DNA from: an uncultured Acetatifactor sp.
GTDB lineage: Bacteria > Bacillota > Clostridia > Lachnospirales > Lachnospiraceae
DNA: 64,000 bases
Assembly (NCBI GenBank): GCA_910584235.1
Contig: CAJTZD010000013.1
Span: forward strand, 25,247 to 89,246
Direction of reading: 5' to 3'
The first letter of the stretch is position 1, and each line of letters begins with the position of its first letter. Position numbers and translations under genes: made by a program. The notes under the pieces were generated by a model. That model made no database searches. It saw only the letters and a program-made list of their open reading frames with translations, and was not told the origin of the DNA. Below, one piece after another: positions 1 through 8,375 of the stretch.

Positions 1-394
1 GGATGGAAAAATACAGACCCGCTGCGATTCCCTCCCGGCGAAATGCTTCCAGAAATTCTCTGACCACATCCCTTTTACATGCTGCATTCCGTACACAGTG
101 CTCCGAGTAAGCGGTGGGCCACAGCGCAAATCCCTCATGGTGCTTTGTGGTCAAAGCCGCAAAACGGCATCCGGCACTTTTTGCCACAGCCGCCCACTGA
201 CCGCAGTCCAGTTCCCCAGGATTCCAGTCCTTTTCGTCAAACGGATAGAGCCTGGGCTCGTCCCCGTTTTCATGGTCGAATTCCCAATCTATTATTTCGC
301 TGCTGTGAAATTGAACCGTCGCACTGTTAAAGTGTATAAAAGTTCCCAGCCGCAGATTGATGAAATCCAGTTGATTTTTTTCTAGTCTATTCAT
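1..394 (-). CDS. Alpha-L-fucosidase (GH29), N-terminal part
   Basis: Family GH29 enzymes remove terminal alpha-L-fucose from glycans by a retaining mechanism. The first 131 residues are inside the window and the rest is cut off at the left edge. What is visible is typical of the GH29 N terminus: a short helix leading to LGTFIHF, a CGQWAAVAKSAGC segment, the hallmark AALTTKHHEGFALWP strand-loop, then VVREFLEAFRREGIAAGLYFS of the TIM barrel. No signal peptide is present, so the enzyme is probably cytoplasmic and acts on imported fucosides. The ATG at 394 has only a weak upstream AGAGAA as ribosome binding site. It lies about 30 bases beyond the hairpin that ends pgk transcription. The family call is solid; substrate linkage cannot be told from this part. 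Confidence 0.85.
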   Translation of the reverse strand, partial: MNRLEKNQLDFINLRLGTFIHFNSATVQFHSSEIIDWEFDHENGDEPRLYPFDEKDWNPGELDCGQWAAVAKSAGCRFAALTTKHHEGFALWPTAYSEHCVRNAACKRDVVREFLEAFRREGIAAGLYFSI

Positions 395-423
395 TTCTCT
401 TATTCGTCCCAAAGCAGCAATAC

Positions 424-455
424 CGGAAGAATGCCCTCTCCCGGGCATTCTTCCG
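424..455 (-). terminator. Hairpin terminator downstream of pgk
   Basis: A perfect 13-bp stem (arms 424-436 and 443-455) with a 6-base loop lies between the pgk stop and the fucosidase start. Read on the minus strand it is followed only by a broken T-rich stretch, so it may be a weak or factor-assisted terminator, or a processing signal. Confidence 0.6.
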
Positions 456-493
456 AACCTGGCTTAGATTTTCTTCAGGCTTTCTCGGCTTCT

Positions 494-588
494 CTTATTT
501 GTCGTCCGCTGCCGCAACGCACGGCGTTGCGAGCTTTGCACCTTAAGAAGTCGCCGCTTCCCTTATTTGTCGTCCGCTGCCGCAACGC
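494..588. repeat. Tandem partial copy of the pgk 3' end
   Basis: A 27-bp sequence starting CTTATTTGTCGTCC occurs perfectly at 562-588 and at 494-520, 68 bases apart. The right copy is the true end of pgk (its last codons GVAAADDK plus stop); the left copy lies outside the gene. Similarity is weaker but visible on the left side of each copy. An 8-bp hairpin with a 3-base loop (513-531) sits against the left copy. It looks like a slippage or unequal-crossover duplication. Confidence 0.8.
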
Positions 589-1786
589 CGGGAAGTACTT
601 TGCCCTCAAGGAACTCCAGAGATGCGCCGCCGCCGGTGGAGATATGGCTCATCTTGTCGCCGAAGCCCAGCTGGTTCACAGCCGCCGCGGAATCACCGCC
701 GCCGATGATGGTGGTGGCATCGGTCTCAGCCAGCGCTTTGGCTACCGCAATGGTTCCCGCTGCCAGGGTAGGATTCTCGAACACGCCCATAGGGCCGTTC
801 CAAACCACGGTCTTTGCGCTCTTCACAGCGTCCGCATACATAGCCGCCGTCTTAGGTCCGATATCGCAGCCCTCTCTGTCCGCGGGCATATTCTCCACAT
901 CATAGACCTCCACTTCCACAGGAGCGTCGATGGGATTGGGGAACCCGGTAACCGTAGCGGAGTCCACAGGAAGCAGAAGCTTCTTGCCCAGCTTCTCAGC
1001 CTTTTCCATCATTTCCTTGCAGTAGTCGATCTTCTCGTTGTCCACCAGGGAGTTGCCGATCTCATAGCCCTTTGCCTTTAAGAATGTATAAGCCATGCCG
1101 CCGCCGATGATCAGAGTATCGCATTTCTCCAGCAGATTGGAGATAACGTTCAGCTTGTCGGCAACCTTTGCGCCGCCTAAGATAGCCACGAAAGGCCTTA
1201 CGGGATTCTCTACCGCATTGCCCAGGAAATTGATCTCTTTCTGCATCAGATAGCCCACTGCGTTCTCGCCGCCCTTTGCGGTGATGCACTTTGTAACGCC
1301 CTCAACGGACGCATGTGCCCTGTGGGAGGAACCGAAAGCATCGCATACATACAGATCGGCCAAATCAGCCAGCTCCTTGCTGAACTCCTCGCCGTTCTTA
1401 GTCTCTTCCTTGCCGCGGAAACGGGTATTCTGGAGCAGAACCACATCTCCCTCTTTCATAGCCTCCACAGCCTTGGTGGCGGCTTCGCCGGTGACGTTAT
1501 AATCGGCTACAAACACCACTTCCTTGCCCAGCTTCTCGGACAGTCTCTTTGCCACAGGCGCCAGGGACTCTTTCTCATTGGGACCTTCCTTTACCTTACC
1601 CAGATGAGAGCAGAGGATTACCTTTCCGCCGTCATCGATCAGCTTCTTGATGGTGGGCAGAGCGGCAACGATACGGGTCTCGTCCGTAATCTCGCCGTTC
1701 TTCAGGGGAACGTTAAAGTCACACCTCACCAGAACTCTCTTTCCCTTTGCGTTGATGTCGTCAACGGATTTCTTGTTCAAGCCCAT
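563..1786 (-). CDS. pgk: Phosphoglycerate kinase
   Basis: Catalyses 1,3-bisphosphoglycerate + ADP to 3-phosphoglycerate + ATP in glycolysis, in the cytoplasm. The 407-residue product is close to the usual 395-400. The N-terminal substrate domain shows [23 protein letters not shown] and [12 protein letters not shown]. The C-terminal nucleotide domain shows [17 protein letters not shown] and [11 protein letters not shown], and the protein ends GVAAADDK. An ATG 18 bases further upstream (1804) is in frame, but that ATG itself contains GGAGG, which forms a ribosome binding site 11 bases before the ATG at 1786; I therefore chose 1786. The gene follows gap on the same strand, but a terminator separates them, so pgk probably has its own promoter or depends on readthrough. 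Its 3' end is partly duplicated downstream. Confidence 0.97.
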   Translation of the reverse strand: MGLNKKSVDDINAKGKRVLVRCDFNVPLKNGEITDETRIVAALPTIKKLIDDGGKVILCSHLGKVKEGPNEKESLAPVAKRLSEKLGKEVVFVADYNVTGEAATKAVEAMKEGDVVLLQNTRFRGKEETKNGEEFSKELADLADLYVCDAFGSSHRAHASVEGVTKCITAKGGENAVGYLMQKEINFLGNAVENPVRPFVAILGGAKVADKLNVISNLLEKCDTLIIGGGMAYTFLKAKGYEIGNSLVDNEKIDYCKEMMEKAEKLGKKLLLPVDSATVTGFPNPIDAPVEVEVYDVENMPADREGCDIGPKTAAMYADAVKSAKTVVWNGPMGVFENPTLAAGTIAVAKALAETDATTIIGGGDSAAAVNQLGFGDKMSHISTGGGASLEFLEGKVLPGVAAADDK

Positions 1787-1880
1787 TTTACCGAAAACCT
1801 CCATTTTAATATATTATTGGGATTGCTATACTTAAAAAGTTTCTTCATCCATAGTACATCATCCAACAACCCTTACACTG

Positions 1881-1912
1881 AAAAAGGAGCCCGGCCCATA
1901 AGACCGGACCCC
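1881..1912 (-). terminator. Rho-independent terminator between gap and pgk
   Basis: On the minus strand an 11-bp GC-rich stem with three G-U pairs (arms 1902-1912 and 1886-1896), a UUAUG loop and then five U residues (1885-1881) form a standard intrinsic terminator. It should make gap transcription largely independent of pgk. Confidence 0.85.
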
Positions 1913-1940
1913 CTCAAGGTCGTCAAGAATTATCACTCAC

Positions 1941-2954
1941 TTATGCCAGCTCGCTGAAGTACTTAATGGTGCGAACCATCTGAGAAGTGTAGCTGTTCTC
2001 ATTGTCATACCATGAGACAACCTGTACCAGAGAGTTGCCGTCTTCCATCTTGGAAACCATGGTCTGGGTCGCATCGAAGATGGAGCCGTAGGTGCTTCCT
2101 ACTACGTCGGAGGATACGATCTCGTCCTCGTTGTAAGCGAAAGACTCGGTTGCGGCAGCTTTCATTGCTGCGTTGATGCCTTCCTTGGTAACCTCGCCCT
2201 TAACAACAGCTACCAGAATCGTGGTGGAGCCTGTAGGGGTAGGTACGCGCTGTGCGGAGCCGATCAGCTTTCCGTTCAGCTCAGGGATAACAAGGCCGAT
2301 AGCCTTTGCAGCGCCGGTGGAGTTGGGAACGATGTTGCAGGCGCCTGCGCGGCTTCTTCTCAGATCACCCTTTCTCTGAGGTCCGTCAAGGATCATCTGG
2401 TCGCCGGTGTAAGCGTGAACCGTGGTCATGATACCGCTCTGGATAGCAGCGAAATCGTTCAGAGCCTTAGCCATGGGAGCCAGGCAGTTGGTGGTGCAGG
2501 AAGCAGCGGAGATAACGGTGTCTTCGGCTTTCAATGTGTCATGGTTTACATTGTAAACGATGGTAGGAAGATCGTTTCCTGCAGGAGCGGAGATAACGAC
2601 CTTACGAGCGCCTGCCGTGATATGCGCGCTGGCCTTTTCCTTGGAGGTATAGAAGCCTGTGCACTCCAGAACCACGTCAACTTTCAGCTCGCCCCAAGGA
2701 AGATTCTTGGCGTCTGCCTCCTTGTAGATGGTGATGGTCTTGCCGTTTACGGTGATATTGTCCTCGCCTGCCACTACGGAATCGGCATACTTGTACTTGC
2801 CCTGAGAAGAGTCATACTTCAACAGGTGAGCCAGCATCTTGGGGCTGGTCAGATCGTTGATAGCAACTACCTCATACCCTTCAGCATCGAACATCTGCCT
2901 GAATGCCAGACGGCCAATACGGCCAAAACCATTGATTGCTACTCTTACTGCCAT
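1941..2954 (-). CDS. gap: Glyceraldehyde-3-phosphate dehydrogenase, type I
   Basis: Oxidises glyceraldehyde 3-phosphate with NAD+ and phosphate to 1,3-bisphosphoglycerate, the step before Pgk. The 337-residue length is standard. The Rossmann fold starts at once with [15 protein letters not shown] (residues 7-21). The catalytic cysteine lies in [15 protein letters not shown] near residue 152, its histidine partner in [11 protein letters not shown], and the phosphate-binding loops in [17 protein letters not shown]. The protein ends in [16 protein letters not shown] strong AGGAGG precedes the ATG by 8 bases. A good sigma-70-type promoter lies about 100 bases upstream, divergent from the PHP gene. 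Nothing odd is seen. Confidence 0.98.
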   Translation of the reverse strand: MAVRVAINGFGRIGRLAFRQMFDAEGYEVVAINDLTSPKMLAHLLKYDSSQGKYKYADSVVAGEDNITVNGKTITIYKEADAKNLPWGELKVDVVLECTGFYTSKEKASAHITAGARKVVISAPAGNDLPTIVYNVNHDTLKAEDTVISAASCTTNCLAPMAKALNDFAAIQSGIMTTVHAYTGDQMILDGPQRKGDLRRSRAGACNIVPNSTGAAKAIGLVIPELNGKLIGSAQRVPTPTGSTTILVAVVKGEVTKEGINAAMKAAATESFAYNEDEIVSSDVVGSTYGSIFDATQTMVSKMEDGNSLVQVVSWYDNENSYTSQMVRTIKYFSELA

Positions 2955-3051
2955 TTTAGTTCCCTCCTAAAATATATTTTAAACTGTTTCGGCAATCCTT
3001 GTCCCCTTTTCACAGGACATGCCAGATTGTCAAACTTTTATCAACAAGGCT

Positions 3052-3080
3052 ATTTTACCCAATCTCAGGAGATAATTCAA
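3052..3080 (-). promoter_or_regulatory. Predicted sigma-70-type promoter of gap
   Basis: On the minus strand TTGAAT (3080-3075) and TAAAAT (3057-3052) are 17 bases apart. A start near 3045 would give a leader of about 90 bases before gap. This 325-base intergenic stretch also holds the divergent promoter of the PHP gene. Confidence 0.5.
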
Positions 3081-3160
3081 GATGTAAATGAAAAATAATT
3101 TCCATATTTTCGGAAATTTTACAGTTTGTTTAGAATTAAGATAGCAGGCAGGATAATTTA

Positions 3161-3169
3161 TGATATAAT
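3161..3169 (+). promoter_or_regulatory. Extended -10 promoter of the PHP phosphatase gene
   Basis: TGATATAAT is a perfect extended -10 element (TG-N-TATAAT) in an AT-rich region about 110 bases before the gene. No good -35 is at the usual distance, as is common for extended -10 promoters. Confidence 0.5.
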
Positions 3170-3279
3170 ATCTATTCAGAAAGCAACACACCGGCTTTAT
3201 CCAGGGCAAAAACCCCCTGGAACCGCAATGTTGCAAACGATAATCTATAAAATAAAATACGATGGAAAGGAATATACTC

Positions 3280-4092
3280 ATGATTACAGCAGACTGCCAC
3301 CTGCATTCCTCTTTCTCCGGAGACTCTGATACGCCTATGGAAGAAATGGTTCTGCAGGGCATCGCACAGGGGCTTGATACCATGTGCTTTACGGAACATA
3401 ACGACTTTGAATATCCTGACGCAGAGGATCTGGACGGAAAGCTTTTCCTCTTGAACACTGACTCCTACCTTTATGAACTGGCAAACCTGAAAGAAAAATA
3501 CGCAGGAAAAATACGCCTGCTCTTTGGCGTGGAGCTGGGACTGCAGCCAGAGGTGGTGCGTCAAAATGCTGTCTACGCCAAATCCTTTGAATTTGACTTC
3601 ATCATCGGCTCCTCTCACCTTTGCCATGGAAAGGATGTCTATTATCCCGATTTCTTCCAGGGACGCAGCACCAGAGAAGCCCTGCGGGAATATTTTGAGT
3701 CTATCCTGGAGAATATTCAGAAATTCTCGAATTTCAGCGTATATGGGCATCTGGACTATGCCGTAAGGTATGCGCCGGGAAAAGACGAGTATTTATATTC
3801 GGTATACCATGACATTTTTGATGAGATTTTGAAAACTCTCCTGGATAAGGGCATAGGCCTGGAACTGAACACCGGCGGAATCAAGGCCGGTATGCATGAT
3901 TTCCATCCCTGCGTGGGTGTACTGAAGCGGTATCGGGAACTGGGCGGGGAAATCATCACTGTCGGCTCCGACTCCCATGATACAGCCCGTATCGGGGATT
4001 CTTTCGAGCGGGCCGCGGATGTCCTGAGGGAATGCGGCTTCCGGTACTACTGTGTCTTTGAAAAAAGAGCCCCGGAATATTTCAGACTGTGA
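3280..4092 (+). CDS. PHP-family histidinol-phosphatase-like hydrolase (HisJ/HisK type)
   Basis: PHP-domain metalloenzymes of this type hydrolyse phosphomonoesters; the HisJ/HisK group makes histidinol from histidinol phosphate. The 270-residue protein carries the PHP motifs in order: DCHLHSSFSGDSD at the N terminus, CFTEHNDFEYP, a long stretch with VYGHLDYAVRY, and the C-terminal GSDSHDTARIGDSF. Together these supply the metal-binding His and Asp residues. I chose the ATG at 3280 because AAAGGA lies 8 bases before it; the ATG at 3262 has no ribosome binding site. No other his gene is nearby, so a different phosphate ester is possible. A strong terminator follows at once. Confidence 0.8.
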   Translation: MITADCHLHSSFSGDSDTPMEEMVLQGIAQGLDTMCFTEHNDFEYPDAEDLDGKLFLLNTDSYLYELANLKEKYAGKIRLLFGVELGLQPEVVRQNAVYAKSFEFDFIIGSSHLCHGKDVYYPDFFQGRSTREALREYFESILENIQKFSNFSVYGHLDYAVRYAPGKDEYLYSVYHDIFDEILKTLLDKGIGLELNTGGIKAGMHDFHPCVGVLKRYRELGGEIITVGSDSHDTARIGDSFERAADVLRECGFRYYCVFEKRAPEYFRL

Positions 4093-4132
4093 CAGCCGCT
4101 TTGACCGTTATGAGAAAGCGGCGGCAGACTTT

Positions 4133-4163
4133 CGGCGCTCCAGATACACGGAGCGCCGCCTTT
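4133..4163 (+). terminator. Terminator of the PHP gene
   Basis: A 9-bp GC-rich stem (4133-4141 with 4150-4158, 8-base loop) is followed by CCTTTCT. A second smaller hairpin (GCCGCTTT with AAAGCGGC, about 4095-4122) precedes it. Confidence 0.65.
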
Positions 4164-4367
4164 CTAATACCTTTTATATATGTCTCCACGGTTCCCGGCA
4201 TCCACGACATAAACGATCAGTTTTCCATTATCCACTGAATAGATAATCCGATAATCACTAACACGAAGCCGGTTTAATCCTTTATGCCTTTCCAAAGGCT
4301 TTTCCGCTAATCTTTCGCAAAATAGTTCATCTTCTATTTCATCATCAATTTGTATGCCTTTTAGCAA
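4164..4367 (-). pseudogene. RelE/ParE-type toxin, C-terminal fragment
   Basis: The 67-residue reading frame ends with the conserved core of RelE-superfamily mRNA interferases: KPLERHKGLNRLRVSDYRIIY followed by VYVVDAGNRGDIYKRY. Active toxins need an N-terminal helical region of about 20-25 more residues. Here the frame is closed by a TGA only five codons upstream of the TTG used as start, there is no ATG and no ribosome binding site. No antitoxin gene is adjacent on either side. I therefore read it as a decayed remnant of a type II toxin-antitoxin locus. A very short functional protein cannot be excluded but is less likely. Confidence 0.65.
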
Positions 4368-4488
4368 ATACAGGATTCAAGTCGTTTATACCAAAACAGA
4401 AACCACCAAGAATCTTTGACCGTCATAGGAAAGACATGCTCCGCCGTCCTGGGCCTGAGCACCACCCTGATGTCAGCCCTCTGGCCGC

Positions 4489-6177
4489 TCATTCCTCGTC
4501 ATCCTCCTCCAGCACCTCGTTCAGTTCTTCCCTTGCCTCCCTGATGGCATCGTGATCCCCATCTTTCAGCGCCGCCTCAAAGGCCGTGATGTAGCGGTCA
4601 AGCGTTCGCCTGCGGTCTCCCAGGGATTCCTCATACATCCGCTCTGCCCGCAGCAGCACCAGCCTGTTCTCCTCGTAATCCCTGGGCTGGATTTTCAGAT
4701 AGGCCAGTTCTTCCATGCGCCTTTTGACCTCTTCCTCAGTCATCTCGTTGTCCTGTCCCTTGATGATCATCTTCTTCGTCTCCCCCGTGGAGACCACCGT
4801 CACCTCCACCTCCAGCAGGGAATTGATGTCGTAAGTGTAAGTCACGTCCACGGACTCTCTCCCCTTTGGCCCCTTGGGGATATCGATCTCCAGCTCTCCC
4901 AGGAACAGATTGTTCCTGGCGAAGCGGCTCTCCCCTTGCAACACGCGGACACGCACCTTGCCCTGGTTGTCCCTGGCCGTATACAGCCGCTCTGTATGGC
5001 TTGCAGGAATGACAGTATTCCGTTCAATGATAGGGCAGAATCTGCCGTCCTCATACTTCCCCTCATCGTACTCCACCACCACCTCGGTGCCCAGAGTAAA
5101 GGAACAGACGTCTGTCAGAACGACCTCCTTGACTTCCTCCCTGCGCTCTTTCATGGCCGCCTGCACCGCAGCCCCCAGGGCCACTGTCTCGTCAGGATTC
5201 ATTTTCGTGTCCGGGAACTTTCGGAACAGCCTTATCAGGAAGTCCCTGACAATGGTAAGCCTGGTGGCACCGCCGATCAGCAGCACTTCATCAATGTCCG
5301 AAAGTTTCAGGCCCGCGTCCGCCAGGCTCTTCTTCACGGGTTCTCTGATCTTCATCAGAAGTTCCTCGCAGGCCTCTTCGTACTCCTTATATGTAATCTT
5401 CTGTTCCAGAGTCTCTTCCTTATATAAGAAGCCCATTCTGACTACATCCGTATCATTAATGGCGCACTTTGCATTTTCTGCCTCCCGGAACAGCCGCACC
5501 TGCTCTTTCTCAGAGAGGTTCTGCAGCTGCAGCTTCGCTTTCTGCAAAAACAGCTTCGCCATCACCTCCGTAAAGTCCTCGCCGCCCAGATAGTTATCTC
5601 CTGCTACGGCCCGTACCTCCAGGATATTATGATACAGTTCCAGAATGGACACGTCAAAGGTGCCGCCCCCTAAGTCGAACACCAGAAACCGTGTGTCCTT
5701 TGTTTTGTCATAAAGGCCATAGGCCACCGCGGCGGCTGTAGGCTCCGAAATCATGCGCTCCACCTTAAGGCCCGCCAGCTCCCCGGCGCGCTTGGTGGCC
5801 TTTCTTCTCTTGTCGTCAAAATAGGCCGGCACGCTGATAACAGCCTCTGTCACTTCCTCCCCCAGAAAGCTCTCCGCGTCCTCCTTTAGAGACCGCAGCA
5901 CCAGGCTGGAAAGCTCCTCCGGCCTGTAGTGCTTCCCGCTCAATATGTAGTCTCTCTCCGTGCCCATACTGCGCTTAAAGGTCTCGGCTACGGTGTCAGG
6001 GTAAAGGCTCATACGCTCCCTGGCAGTCTCCCCCACATACACATTTCCCTCACTGTCCACGCTGACCACCGAGGGCGTAAGGTTCTTCCCCAGCCTGTTG
6101 GGAATGATTCTCGGCCCCTCTTCCGTGAAATATGCGATCAAACTGTTCGTTGTACCCAAGTCAATTCCTACTATCAT
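4489..6177 (-). CDS. HscC-like Hsp70 family chaperone
   Basis: An ATP-driven chaperone of the Hsp70 superfamily, 562 residues, near the size of HscC (about 560) and shorter than DnaK (about 610-640). The nucleotide-binding domain shows [16 protein letters not shown] at residues 2-17, [50 protein letters not shown] and [19 protein letters not shown] shortened substrate-binding beta domain (about 385-480) and a helical tail ending in acidic EVLEEDDEE follow. An in-frame ATG 62 codons upstream exists, but GGAGG stands 6 bases before the ATG at 6177, where conserved sequence begins. No dnaJ, grpE or hrcA is adjacent and no CIRCE element is seen. Two J-like proteins elsewhere in the window are candidate partners, which is only inference. 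Confidence 0.88.
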   Translation of the reverse strand: MIVGIDLGTTNSLIAYFTEEGPRIIPNRLGKNLTPSVVSVDSEGNVYVGETARERMSLYPDTVAETFKRSMGTERDYILSGKHYRPEELSSLVLRSLKEDAESFLGEEVTEAVISVPAYFDDKRRKATKRAGELAGLKVERMISEPTAAAVAYGLYDKTKDTRFLVFDLGGGTFDVSILELYHNILEVRAVAGDNYLGGEDFTEVMAKLFLQKAKLQLQNLSEKEQVRLFREAENAKCAINDTDVVRMGFLYKEETLEQKITYKEYEEACEELLMKIREPVKKSLADAGLKLSDIDEVLLIGGATRLTIVRDFLIRLFRKFPDTKMNPDETVALGAAVQAAMKERREEVKEVVLTDVCSFTLGTEVVVEYDEGKYEDGRFCPIIERNTVIPASHTERLYTARDNQGKVRVRVLQGESRFARNNLFLGELEIDIPKGPKGRESVDVTYTYDINSLLEVEVTVVSTGETKKMIIKGQDNEMTEEEVKRRMEELAYLKIQPRDYEENRLVLLRAERMYEESLGDRRRTLDRYITAFEAALKDGDHDAIREAREELNEVLEEDDEE

Positions 6178-6454
6178 GCTTACCTCCACGTCACTGCGGC
6201 GATTTGCCCGCTGACTACCAGTATAACACAACCATCGGCTATCTTCACGGAAAAAATGAGTTTTGGAAAAATTTAATACTTTTGGGGCAGATCCGGAGCT
6301 GCCTACGGGATTCCGACATACGATACCTGCCGTGTGGTGACGGGAAACATCGATACGTGACACTTCTGTCAGGCCACGGTACGGCTGCTCCTTTATATGA
6401 TAGAAAGCATCGTATCATGGTAAATTCAGGGCCTAACACAGCAATCGGCTTTCC

Positions 6455-7342
6455 TTATGAAAAAAGAGCCTTTCTTTTTACAAACTCCTCAATGCTCTCT
6501 GCATGGGAAGCCGCTTGCAGCCACCTTTTCAGGACTTCCTCGCTTTCCTCCGCTATGATCTCTTCCCGCAAGACCACAGGAACCGGCTCTTTCTCCTCCA
6601 ATAATTCCAATATAGAAGCCGCTCTCCCCTCGATCTTTCCCTCGATCTTTCCCTCGATCTTTCCGTCTTCCCTCGCATACGCTATCTCTTCCCATCTCTG
6701 CATATACTTCACCCCCGCTTTCTCGGACTCCCTGACCGCGCAGACTCTTCTGTGGATCCGCCGAATCTTCTGGCTGGCAGTGCTTCCCGCCATCTCGTCC
6801 GTAGTCTTTCCTATGTACTCCATAAAATCCAGGAACTCTTGGGAAAAGCTTTCCCGGTTCTTCCCTTTTGTATTGATAAATACCCTCAGGCTCCCGTCCT
6901 CCAGCCTCAGGTCAGGGCACTCCCTGCACACCCCATCGAATGTATAGCGGTAGAGCCCTCGCCCGAAGATGTCAAATGGCGCTATCAGGATAAAGCAGCT
7001 GTCGTTCAGGAGGTTGAAGTCCGTGCTTCCCGGCTCTAACAGCGATACGTCCAGCTGCGCCTGGTAGTAGCGGCTCCTCCGGATCAGGTTCCCGGTGTTG
7101 CGCTGCTGCATCTCGGCGTAGTATATAGTACCTTCCCTGTCCATTCCTACCACGTCCAGCCGCACCTGGCGCAGTTCGGGCGACACCCGCAGTTCTTTCT
7201 CCGTTTCCGTCTTTCCAAGCAGCTCTACCTCGTTCTCCAGCAGGATGCTGATGACCGCCTGGTAGGTCTCTCTGTCCTCCATCGCCTCATCGAACAGGAA
7301 CTTGTCCAAAAGGTTCAGTTTCTGCAGCTTCGTGTTTGCCAT
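6455..7342 (-). CDS. Rpn-family PD-(D/E)XK nuclease / putative transposase
   Basis: The 295-residue protein belongs to the PD-(D/E)XK nuclease family transposases (Rpn/DUF-type), which occur in many scattered copies in Clostridia and include recombination-promoting DNases. Recognisable parts are KLNLLDKFLFDEAM near the start, LRQVRLDVVGMDREG then YYAEMQQRN (the D...ExQ nuclease core, about residues 65-90), RRSRYYQAQLD, and the C-terminal helical tail with a tandem IEGK repeat. The ATG at 7342 has AGGAGG 6 bases upstream; the longer frame to 7414 lacks one. A 6-bp hairpin overlaps this ribosome binding site. A good promoter lies about 200 bases upstream. No inverted terminal repeats were seen, so it is not a complete transposon. 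Confidence 0.8.
   Translation of the reverse strand: MANTKLQKLNLLDKFLFDEAMEDRETYQAVISILLENEVELLGKTETEKELRVSPELRQVRLDVVGMDREGTIYYAEMQQRNTGNLIRRSRYYQAQLDVSLLEPGSTDFNLLNDSCFILIAPFDIFGRGLYRYTFDGVCRECPDLRLEDGSLRVFINTKGKNRESFSQEFLDFMEYIGKTTDEMAGSTASQKIRRIHRRVCAVRESEKAGVKYMQRWEEIAYAREDGKIEGKIEGKIEGRAASILELLEEKEPVPVVLREEIIAEESEEVLKRWLQAASHAESIEEFVKRKALFS
6631..6666. repeat. 12-bp tandem repeat inside the Rpn-like gene
   Basis: CGATCTTTCCCT occurs three times head to tail (the third differs by one base). It encodes the repeated IEGK of the tail. The unit length is a multiple of three, so copy-number changes would lengthen or shorten the linker without breaking the frame. Confidence 0.85.
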
Positions 7343-7541
7343 GCTTCTCCTCCTTTCGGGATTACCTGAAAGGAGGCGCTGAGAACCCGCTGCACTCCGC
7401 CTTATATCTTTCACGAAATCCCATGCAATTTAAGTTGTTTGAATGAAAAAGCACAGATTTCTGTTGAAGTAGGATGGGAATGCTTCCCTAGAATACGGAA
7501 CTGGCCGTATGGAGTTCAAGAGAATTTATGCTTTTAAAATT

Positions 7542-7570
7542 AGTATAGCAAAGGTATGGTGGGTTGACAA
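7542..7570 (-). promoter_or_regulatory. Predicted promoter of the Rpn-like gene
   Basis: TTGTCA (7570-7565) and TATACT (7547-7542) are exactly 17 bases apart on the minus strand. The stretch 7343-7704 holds no gene; besides this promoter it contains a small hairpin (ATACGG / CCGTAT, about 7492-7509) and a hairpin over the ribosome binding site (about 7353-7374). Confidence 0.55.
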
Positions 7571-7704
7571 GTAAAAATTTTAAATTCTCTACCGCCCTTA
7601 CGATCAGGTATGCGATAAAATATAATTGTGTCGTATCAAAAAGCGTTAATAGCTTGCTAGGTCAGACCATCCATGACTGCCTCATGACACTACACCCTTA
7701 ACGT

Positions 7705-8203
7705 CTATCCGTTATTTATACAAAATTCATATACTTTGCCGGGAACAGGGTCATTTGTCGCTAAGTCGAATGCACAAATAACGCAAAAAACTATGCATAA
7801 AGCAAACAAAATCCACAATATGGCTCTTCCGGCCTTTACTCCGCAACCAGCTTTAGAAATCACTTTGGGAGATTTGGCAAAATAAGCACAGAGCCATATT
7901 GAAACTATAAACAAAAGAATAATAAACAGAATCATAACAACAGGACCACATATATTCGTTAAGAATTCCCCGAAGAATTTAGGTACAACTTCACGGTTGA
8001 ATATCATGGGCACTCCGGTCAGGTTGCTGAGTTTTTCCTCAAGATATGCGAGATACCCTCTGAAAATTGCAACTCTTCTGCACTGCATGGAAAACACATA
8101 TAAGCAATCCCATATCTGTCTGTGCATATACAGCCGGAATTGAATATAGAAACAATAAACTCAATAAAAATGTCGTAATACATAATATCTGTATTCTTTT
8201 CAA
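7705..8203 (-). pseudogene. Frameshifted secreted or membrane protein of unknown family
   Basis: From a TTG at 8203, with a G-rich ribosome binding site (GGGGGG, 9 bases away), a clear signal peptide is read: MKRIQILCITTFLLSLLF, then IPAVYA as a likely cleavage site. That frame stops at 8039. A second frame, open from 8127 down to 7705, continues with a helix (GYLAYLEEKLSNLTG), then two strongly hydrophobic segments (IMILF-type, about 22 residues each) and a short tail ending EFCINNG. Neither frame alone looks like a full gene, so the ancestral product was probably a small exported two-helix membrane protein disrupted by at least one frameshift. I do not recognise the family. The lower frame could still be made as a short membrane protein. 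Confidence 0.45.
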
Positions 8204-8239
8204 CTTTAATTACCCCCCTATCTGTGAAAGTCACCACTA

Positions 8240-8338
8240 TTATAACAGCCACTCTATAAACTCCCTCACTGCTCCCTGACCTCCTCCTTGTACATTTCTC
8301 ACCAGCAAATCAACCTTATTTGAATCTTTTGTCCTCAT
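8240..8338 (-). pseudogene. Short remnant resembling the C terminus of a KdsC-like HAD phosphatase
   Basis: A 32-residue frame beginning with ATG at 8338 ends GGGQGAVREFIEWLL. The GG-x-GAVRE pattern followed by a hydrophobic helix is the usual C-terminal end of KdsC/NeuA-associated HAD phosphatases involved in sugar-acid synthesis. Nothing of the catalytic core is present. It lies at the edge of the polysaccharide cluster, where gene scraps are common. A 17-base stretch here matches, with one difference, the last part of the acyltransferase gene just upstream, so a recombination scar is also possible. Confidence 0.35.
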
Positions 8339-8375
8339 TCATTTCTAAAAACACAATTTTTTTGCGCGTTTCTCT

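Noticed and set aside
1787-1804. Upstream start of pgk at 1804
   Set aside because: That ATG is part of the GGAGG that serves the start at 1786.
3028-3033. TTGACA on the minus strand as -35 of gap
   Set aside because: No -10-like sequence lies 16-18 bases further; the TTGAAT / TAAAAT pair upstream fits better.
4552-5593. Long plus-strand frames over the HscC-like gene
   Set aside because: They are antisense shadows of a well-conserved gene with no family-like sequence.
6178-6363. 62-residue extension of the HscC-like protein
   Set aside because: Not Hsp70-like, and GGAGG lies just before the ATG at 6177.
6178-6454. CIRCE heat-shock operator before the HscC-like gene
   Set aside because: No TTAGCACTC / GAGTGCTAA pair; only a weak TATACT without a good -35.
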